Positions 48,964 to 61,892 of a DNA stretch of 61,892 nt are shown one piece after another. The stretch comes from Lingula anatina. Its lineage: Eukaryota > Brachiopoda > Lingulata > Lingulida > Lingulidae. The notes under the pieces are model-generated. The model searched no databases and had not been told where the DNA came from. It saw only the letters and a program-made list of their open reading frames with translations. Numbering within the stretch: position 1 is the stretch's first letter; every line of letters starts with the position of its first letter. The stretch spans positions 503,100 to 564,991 of the forward strand of contig NW_019774491.1 in NCBI RefSeq assembly GCF_001039355.2, written 5' to 3'. A program made the translations under genes and the position numbers.

Positions 48964-50331
48964 AAAAGTACATGTAAGTCAAATGCGCAGAAAGCACACA
49001 CAGGGCCTAAGGTGAATTCCCAATATGTATAGGACCACAGTATATATCCGATACATGTCGTTAATTCTATTTTAATAAAATTTTAATAACATTTTAATTT
49101 CCACAGGTGAGCCCCTGTCCATTGAAATTTACTTCGCGCCTGTCTTTGGATGATTTTGTGCACCAACACATGCCGCCCTATTGTCAACGTTGGGCCAAAG
49201 TCATTATAAGCTATTCACTATTGGCGATTACCGCTGTTATGCCAATGATGCCGCCGTGATCCTCTTGCCAAATAACATTGCGCGCGTTATAACTTATGCG
49301 TCACAGGTCTTGCGTAACTACCCACGTGCTACTATTTTTCCCTTGGGGAGGCAGCAAGCGGACATTTTGTACAGGAGCAATGCAAAGATGGGTGAAAACG
49401 ATACATTGTTTTTAACCGTCGTTTTGTCTTTATGCAAACAATTCACCACTTTACAGATACTTACAAAATCGCTGCGCGCATGCGTGAGAATTGCATTGTG
49501 GGAAAAAATAGAGCAAAACAAAAACAGCGAGTACACGAATAATGGGGAATAACCTCGACGATCACACACTCTGGTCCATGATTGTAAAATTAGCGGGAAA
49601 TTACCTTTCTCGATACCTTCTATCATTTCTGCAACTTGAAACACAGCAGGTAGTCATTATTTTGTGTTCAAGAGCCTTCGCGCCATGAGTTCACGCTCTT
49701 TCCCCCTCCCACAATGCAGTTCGAGTTTCCTGTCGACGTACAACTGTAAAGTGATGAATGCTGCCCTCATGCAAACTTGATTATTGGCTATCCCAGGAAG
49801 GCGAGAGCAACAACCTATATATATATATAGTGTGCAACAGGGCAAAAAAAATGACCTGGCTTCCTCGACTTAAATAAATTTGATTTAAAAAATAGAAATA
49901 AATAAATTAATTAATTAAAATTATATATGTTAACATAAATTTAAATTCCAGTTACCTGCATATAACCGATGTGTATTTAGTCCTTCATGGTAGTAATAAA
50001 CACTACAACATGGTGGTTTATTGAATATAATTTATTTAAGCCGTAATTACACCACATATTATCACGGTAAAGACATGGTAAAAATTAAAATTTGAATTTA
50101 AACTGATACAGTCGTGCATTTTTGTTCTATACACATACATATTTTAAAAAAATTGAATGCAACTTTGAATTCATTCAATTTAATTTTTTTGACACTTCAG
50201 CATATTAGGTTTGGGTGTTATACGTACATACTTCTGTCGACATTTAACGCTTCCCTACATCTTTATGACCAAGGTTACACATCTACAGGATGAGAGCAGT
50301 GCATTATCAAGATATCTTGCATGTATATCGG

Positions 50332-51219
50332 TTAATTATAGCATTTAAATGTTTCAAACATTTCAACGGCAGATGACATAACCTCTTTTGGACTGCTGAG
50401 CATTGGGAACAAGACAGACAAGGCATTCTTTAGGGTTTCGGAATCTTTCACCTCAGTTGCAAAAACTGCGTCGTCTTTGTCTTCCAGTATCGAGGTATTC
50501 TTGATTGCCAGCAGCTTGCCATTCGGAAAACGAACAGCTCTGAGCGAATTGAGAAAAATTGAAGTTGTTGGGTTTGTGTATGGTCTGACCATCGAGCTTT
50601 CCAAATCCTTGAGAATGCAAGGAGCGGTGTTAAAACTATAGACATACCGCCAATTGTTGTCTAGGTCGTTTTCCCCTTTGTATGAATCTTTTGCTAAACC
50701 TTTGTGCATTCGATGAAACTCTCCGCCTTCCTTGCGGACGTATTTGAAGGTACAAAATGAAAACGTGTACACTGGCGACTCGTCTTGAAAATCTAAAGGG
50801 ATCGATTTCAATGTCGGATATCCCATGCCAGCCTCTATAAGGAAGCTATCGCCTGGCGTCACAACATCATGTGCTACTAACAGCACATGATTTCCCGGAT
50901 ATTTAACTTGGCCTTTTGCCAATGTGACGTCATAGCCCAAAGCTTGTAAGACGAAATACAGGAAAGTATTATTTTGATAGCAAAGACCGCCTCTGCCGGA
51001 AAGACCCCTCTCTTTCAATTCTGTCAAATTCGGTATTCTCCTTTCAGAAACTGGTAGAGCCAACAGATCCACGTTGTGGAATGGAACTTTGCAATGATAT
51101 TCATAAATAATGTCGTTCAGGAAAGACAATCTGTCTGTATTAAATCTCATTTGGATGTCAATGAGTCCTAGAACATTTTCAACAAATGTTGTAGCTTCTT
51201 TTTTAGATAACAGGTCCAT
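50332..51219 (-). CDS. NAT-like: arylamine N-acetyltransferase-like protein NAT6 (295 aa)
   Basis: Complete frame, Cys80 (GRGGLCYQNN), His111 (PGNHVLLVAH) and Glu129 (FLIEAGMG). It begins MDLLSKKEAT, with Lys for the Glu of its sisters. Nearly the same protein as NAT4; differences include TPGDSF for TSGDSY next to the triad Glu. Single coding exon; TTTTCCAG acceptor before 51272. Last member of the minus-strand set and the first to be separated by unrelated sequence from RNF113A. Confidence 0.92.
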   Translation of the reverse strand: MDLLSKKEATTFVENVLGLIDIQMRFNTDRLSFLNDIIYEYHCKVPFHNVDLLALPVSERRIPNLTELKERGLSGRGGLCYQNNTFLYFVLQALGYDVTLAKGQVKYPGNHVLLVAHDVVTPGDSFLIEAGMGYPTLKSIPLDFQDESPVYTFSFCTFKYVRKEGGEFHRMHKGLAKDSYKGENDLDNNWRYVYSFNTAPCILKDLESSMVRPYTNPTTSIFLNSLRAVRFPNGKLLAIKNTSILEDKDDAVFATEVKDSETLKNALSVLFPMLSSPKEVMSSAVEMFETFKCYN

Positions 51220-51307
51220 CTCCCACTCACAATTTCACGAATAAGAAGTAGGGTGCGTTCCGCCTCTTTGGCCTGGAAAATATATTTGCACATGTTCCCA
51301 GATAGCA

Positions 51308-51308
51308 N
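51308..51308. other. ambiguous base (N) in NAT6 5' intron
   Basis: N within an extra ~15 bases (GTTCCCAGATAGCAN) that interrupts a stretch otherwise matching the NAT3 and NAT4 5' flanks. Probably a contig join. Confidence 0.8.
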
Positions 51309-53384
51309 TTTTGTCATTAATGAGCCTACAGCACGTACATGTACATGTACCTGCATTTACAGCTGTACAATTACCTGCATGCGAATTAACTATGCATTTC
51401 ATCAAAATTCTACATATTTTCTTGATTACTGTGTATCTTCGAAGAAGGGGGATAAGGGGTTATTGGTGCCCCAGAAGCCTAGCGAGGGACGTTGTGTCTT
51501 CCCCTGGGGCCAAAATGAATATACATCCTCCCGCCTTAGCCGCCCGGTAGAGATTGATTGCAATGAGAGGGAACAAAGACATATAAACTGTAAATGTATA
51601 TGATCCACCTTTAATACATTAAGTCTCGTAACATATGCTTAGACAATTACACTCCTAACGAAATAGCTATAGACATAAGGTCTATATGGTTCACTGTCGG
51701 AAAGTTACGTGAAAAGTTACAAGAGTTTGTAAGTCCAAGACTAACAGCAGTTTCGAGAATACCGCGCTTAAATCCAAGTCACAAATTCACGTAAATATTT
51801 ACAAATTGTTGTAAGTTACAACCTTTCGAGAATACAACACCAGGTATGACTTAAATGGAACTGTTCTTCTATTTATTTTGACCTACCTGACCAGTCGCTG
51901 ACCAGTAAGCTTTGTGTTATATATATGTAGTTTCTATACTATATGGAAAGTAGGTTAAAGGACCACTGGTCATCACGGTATACGGTTGTAACAACAACCA
52001 TATATTAAAGTGACCTATAATAACAAGGGCGGGAACCGGAGAGCGAGGGGTGCGAAATAATCGTAGGGAGGAGCAACACGTAAATACACACTGCTTTTTC
52101 AACCACGTAAGTCAAATGCGCAGGAAGTACGAGCAGGGTCTTCAGTGAAATCCCCCATGTATATACAGTATATCCTTCACCGGTACATGCCGCGAATTAG
52201 GCCTATAATTTAATGATTTTTATGATATATCTATCTCTACAATTGTTCAGCCCCTTTCCATCAAAATTTGCTTGCTACGCGTCTTTCTATATTTTGGGGC
52301 AAAAACAGTTCACCTTGCTGCTCCATAGACACGAATCATACACAATCCCCAAAGAGACGTGAATCCGGGAGTACACAATTAATAGGCCACGCCCTTACCT
52401 AGCTAGCTTCGAAAATGAAGTATTTTAGTGTAGTTGACGTATTTTTGGTGTTACAACACGAGCTCTATCTATATTCTTTTCTGTGACCAAAGTTTAAGAC
52501 AATAAATTCGGGGATATCGGGATCTCTGTCACAAAGGTGTTGAACTATATACAAAGAAGGAGCTATACGTGTACCAGTAGGCTACATGTACATGTATAGG
52601 CCTACCAGTAGGTAGGTTGAATACGCTAATGATAATTCTGGTATCTTCTCTTTTAGACACAGTGTACGTGAAATAATATGTGGACAGAATATAACTGCAG
52701 TAAATATATGTTAATTCTGTCTGCGTCCCAAATGTGCCCATGAAATCTTACACAAATCTGACAGGTGCTTATTAAGCTTATAGCCTATACATTGTACTTA
52801 CGGGCCAGTTGGTAGGCCCTACATATAAGCCTTATCAATGCACACTTAATCGACTGCATCCATGGGGGCAAAAATAGGCTCAGCACCTGTGCTATATATC
52901 ATGGGGACATTATTTACCATCACAAATACACTTAACATTTCTTCAACAAAGTTATAGTTTCTTCAGATGCAGAAAACGGTTCCTTTGGACTCATCGCTCT
53001 AGTAGGCCTAAAACTTTTTTAACGACTGACGCTCTCTTGGTGTTGTAGGATTTGGTCAAGTTACAAGATTATGTGATCACCTTTTTACCTCGTACGTAAA
53101 GTACTTTTTCATAAATTGACAAGGGGCCAACTTAATCCTGGGGCCCCGGACTCTCCTACTTTTAGGCCTACAGCCTTATTTATTTTATTATAGATATAGA
53201 GTGATTAAACCAATGATGAAACTTGAAGGTACAATACCATTATTTGGACTAATTTAATCAATAAAACGAGTCTGGAGATAAAGCACGGTGAAAGTCAATT
53301 TTCATACAGGTGCGTCTAGAACCAGTCACTGTTGCGGTTCATCTTGCAAAATAGCGCCACCTTCAGTAGGTTTGATTTATAAGT
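51309..53384. other. intergenic region between divergent NAT6 and RNF113A
   Basis: The left part keeps decayed NAT 5' flank similarity (around 51460-51500 and 52090-52270). No gene is seen. The RNF113A promoter should lie just left of 53385; no TATA box is recognised. Confidence 0.5.
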
Positions 53385-58615
<5,231 letters not shown>

Positions 58616-58621
58616 CATTTG

Positions 58622-58806
58622 GAGATAAAAATTGGATGTGGATATTTATAAAAAATCTCATTCTGCGAAATGTACTAGTAGTTGAAAAAAATGGATGTGG
58701 ATGTTACACTGTTAAAAAATCCCATTCTGCAAAGTGTACTAGTATTTGGAAAAAAAATGGTTGTGGATTTATACTGTTAAAAAATCCCGTTCTGCGAAAT
58801 GTACAT
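58622..58806 (+). repeat. three ~62-bp tandem repeats in the RNF113A 3'UTR
   Basis: Units share TGGATGTGGAT, TAAAAAATC and TTCTGCGAAATGTAC, with small differences. The third is cut short. Confidence 0.8.
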
Positions 58807-58908
58807 AGCAACATACACGAGTCAAATTTTTATTCTGCTTACCAGAGTTTAAAATATGACAACTGTGACAATTTTTTTTTTGTATTATTTTGTACATGAT
58901 CATGTGTA

Positions 58909-58914
58909 AATAAA
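58909..58914 (+). terminator. RNF113A: RNF113A polyadenylation signal AATAAA
   Basis: Canonical AATAAA 294 bases after the stop, past the 3'UTR repeats. Confidence 0.75.
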
Positions 58915-61892
58915 ATCTTTATTCGTATGATGTGGTCGCGTAGTGCACTCTTTATGTTCATATGGACAAGAAATAATGGCTATAAAAAATGCATCGGTAT
59001 ATGCATGAAGAACCCTAATTTTATTACGATCAAATTTGCACTTTTCAAATTTAGTTTGATAAATGGATAATCTGAGCATACATTAACTAAGCATCAAAGG
59101 GCATGGTGGGAAGGGAGAATTCTAGTTGCCCTAGTTTTTTTCTGAAAAATGCTGTTGTTGAGACAAGCACAGCTACCGCAATAGAGACCACATTTTGCTC
59201 AGGTTCTTCGTTCCAATTTCCATGTAAAATAATCACTCTTTTCAGAGATGGAATAAATATGAGGCTGATAATCAAAGCTCTTTAATTTTAATTCAAACTG
59301 ACAAAAACATGGTTTGGATTTGAAAGTTGGTGCTCATCTTGACGATTTAGCAATTTAATCTCTTATAAGCAATCATGTAAACTCTCTTTCTGAAGAATAA
59401 TCACCAATAACAAAGAAATAAGTTCAAGAAACAAGGCAGTTGTTTTATTTGCACTAAGTGCTTACCAATACAACATTTCCCGCAAATAAATCCAAACACC
59501 ACTCCCAAACTCCACCCTCGGGGAGAGAAAAACTGTGAAGTGGGGAGATACTGTTACTACCACAAATCATCTTCCCAAGAGAAGTCCATTTTCACCCAAT
59601 GATTGCCAATGTAGCTTTAAGAATGTTACATAATACAAGCTCCAATTTTTTTTATTAAAAATACCCCACCCACCCACCCAAAACAGTCCCCCTTTTCTTT
59701 CCAAAATGGACTGTTTCATAAATAACAATATGTCAACTAAGTGGGATAACAGACAAATAGTTCTTCTTCATACTAGATATAGTTAACGAGAGATTTATTA
59801 CATGTGAGAGTATGAAGCAAATGTGTAGTGAAATGTTCCTATGATGAATACAGTTTTCCATTGTTTTCAAAGGCAGTATTAGAAGCTACACAATATCCAT
59901 AGTAATGATCTCTGATACCATGGTAACCGTTACTATGGCGACCTCTGGGTTATATATACTTATATACACATATTCAAGTCTAGTTCACAGATTCAATTCA
60001 ATTATCATACAATTACAATGAATTTATTTTACAGAATCTTTTTTCAGCATCAAACACCATCCAATAACTATAAGCTAATACATACAAAACCACATTCAAT
60101 GTGAAGAACAGAAGAATCAAACTATGTACACATTTATTAGTTAATGGGGATTTCAAGTACTACGTGTGGGCCGATACTCTCAGCATACAAGTTTTTACAC
60201 GGAACCACAATTGAAGCCTGACACATGAATTATGCAAGCCTCTATGGTGATGTTGCTGTACAATGGCTATAACACAATGCAGATGTACAGATTATTATAC
60301 ACTCGGTCTGCAGCACATAAAACCAATTATCATGGAGCACATACACTCACTATGCAAAGTCAATACGTATGTATATTTTTATACCATCATCTTATATCCA
60401 CATAATGTACAAATTTCACAATTGTTTAACCAACCAGTTATTTACTTCCATATCCACATAATATACTATAACTTCTGTACACAGTGCAGGGAAGGAGTGC
60501 ATATTACTTTTTTTTTTTAACGTTTTTTTCCTTCTTGTTTTATTAAATAAAATATATCTTTTTTATTTTTTCAAATTTTTATGGCATTTTTTTCCCATTT
60601 TGATATCTAAGTCCTTTCTTTACCATCAAAATATTACTCAACCCAAACTGTTACTCACAAGGTCTTTTCTGTTATCTGTGATGACTACAAAATGTCTTCT
60701 AGATTGATATTTTATGTCCAGATTCATAGATATTTAGATATTAAGAAATCCTTTCACTCTCATTCAAACCGCAAGTAAAAGTCATCTGATGTAATAATAA
60801 ACATATTTTTTATACATCAGTCACTTACAGACTGTTCCTCACACAAAATTAGGAAAGTGAAACTCCTCAGCTTAGACTATCATCCTTTATAACAAATGCA
60901 AGGGAAGATTGCTCTATTCTGGGTCCATATCAAGGTTCAAATCACATGACAGTCATGTGACAGTCATATGTCCAGTACAAAGGGTGTTGTGTTCAAACCA
61001 AACTTGCTAGTGTCATTCTACATTATTTGCTTTCTACTATCAAAACTCCATTCATTCAATACTTGCAACACACAGTGAATGTACCGTTAACCCTTTTACC
61101 CCCAGGTGACATATATTTGGGCATGGTGTTCAATACAGTGGGAACCAATGCAGAAGGAGAGATGGAAGGAGCGGGGTTAAGTAAGCAAGAAATGGAAAAA
61201 CTGTTGGCAATTTGAAATATGTGGTTCAGATATTGAAAGCCACTGATTTGAAGCCAGCCCTTTCTCTCAAAAGTGTCACCTGTCACCAGCCTAAGGAGCA
61301 CCACTACCTACTGTTAACAACCTACTTAAAGAGTCACAGATTACTGGCAAGCTCAAGCCACTATAGAGATAACTTTCACATCATTTCGGTTATATTTCGA
61401 GTTGATATTCAGTTTCACAGTATGCCAAACCAGGCATAAATTCCCACCAAGGCGCAATATTGGCATCATTTTACTAACAGATGCAGCACTGGATTTTATA
61501 AGCTGCAGTATCAGACTTGTGTTGCTTGCTTTACAACCTAACAGACAACAATGCCTGAATTTATGACCACAAGGTGCTATTGGCATTCAATTAAACAACC
61601 AATATTGGCATCGCAAAACCCATGCTACATTCAGTACATGCTGTATTCCCATTCTTTATTTCCTTCTTTCCTTCCTTCTTTCTTTCTTTCTTTCTCACCA
61701 CTGTCACTGGGAATCAATCTTTTCATTAGAAAACCCTCCAGGCTTCAACATAGGATTCAGCATGGATCACTTCTGAGACTAGCAAGACCTTTACACTGCT
61801 CCTATGACTCCCTTCACCTCTTGGATAATTTAAGGACAATACCAGGTTTCTGTAGCTTAGGAGCTACTGTCCACTCGGGATCGGTTGGGTCG
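58915..61892. other. right-edge region with no recognised gene
   Basis: No exon with protein similarity that I recognise. TTTATT near 59445 could be the polyA signal of a minus-strand gene whose 3'UTR fills this region, but that is a guess. A CTTT/CTTC microsatellite lies at about 61660-61697. The short plus-strand frame at 61027-61215 has no supporting evidence. Confidence 0.45.

Larger units (their letters stand above)
47189..50331. repeat. NAT spacer S3 (between NAT5 and NAT6)
   Basis: More diverged third spacer. It shares with S1 and S2 the NAT 5' flank, a GATCGATC element, the 'TATGCAAAATG' region and a TA-rich stretch. It also carries a (TA)n tract (about 48892-48958) and a 168-bp MITE. 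No gene is supported; the 123-codon frame near 49181 has no counterpart in S2. Confidence 0.7.

Noticed and set aside
49181-49552. 123-codon frame in spacer S3
   Set aside because: The related part of S2 does not keep the frame and no domain is recognised.
61027-61215. 62-codon plus-strand frame near the right edge
   Set aside because: Looks protein-like at its end but has no splice support, no recognised domain and no second copy to test.

Overview
This is a window from an animal nuclear genome. Genes are split by GT-AG introns, the sequence is AT-rich, and microsatellites and small palindromic (MITE-like) elements are common. Gene content points to a marine invertebrate, probably a deuterostome such as an echinoderm, hemichordate or lancelet: a C-type lectin joined to HYR-like domains, a TNIP/ABIN-type signalling protein, an expanded arylamine N-acetyltransferase (NAT) family, and RNF113A. 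The species cannot be fixed from the sequence alone.

Layout. (1) 190-5690, minus strand: 5' part of a secreted C-type lectin/HYR-like gene, eight exons joined in one frame and running off the left edge. (2) 5691-8883: intergenic, with a degenerate ~30-bp tandem array. (3) 8884-~15812 and 16241-~23147: two highly similar copies of a ~7-kb block in direct orientation. Each holds a single-exon secreted, prohormone-like ORF (plus strand) and the last two coding exons of a TNIP-like gene (minus strand). The second copy begins at a single N (16240), so the duplication may be an assembly artefact joining two haplotypes. (4) 22518-26642, minus strand: complete TNIP/ABIN-like gene of seven coding exons, using the terminal exons of block copy B. 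(5) 29866-51219: NAT cluster of six members. NAT1 and NAT2 are on the plus strand and converge on NAT3 to NAT6 on the minus strand. Each has an uninterrupted coding exon behind a probable 5'UTR intron. NAT2 carries a 5' frame lesion, NAT3 takes its stop codon from an inserted MITE, and NAT5 looks like a NAT3-like/NAT4-like hybrid. Five of the six have Glu where the catalytic triad normally has Asp; only NAT5 has Asp. (6) 53385-58615, plus strand: complete RNF113A spliceosomal gene in ten exons. (7) 58916-61892: no coding sequence recognised.

The genes do not form one pathway. The lectin and the TNIP-like protein fit innate immunity, the NAT cluster fits conjugation of xenobiotics or endogenous amines, and RNF113A is a housekeeping splicing factor. 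The most notable biology is the rapid turnover of the NAT cluster (duplication, hybrid gene, MITE-altered C-terminus, triad change) and the unrecognised prohormone-like gene.
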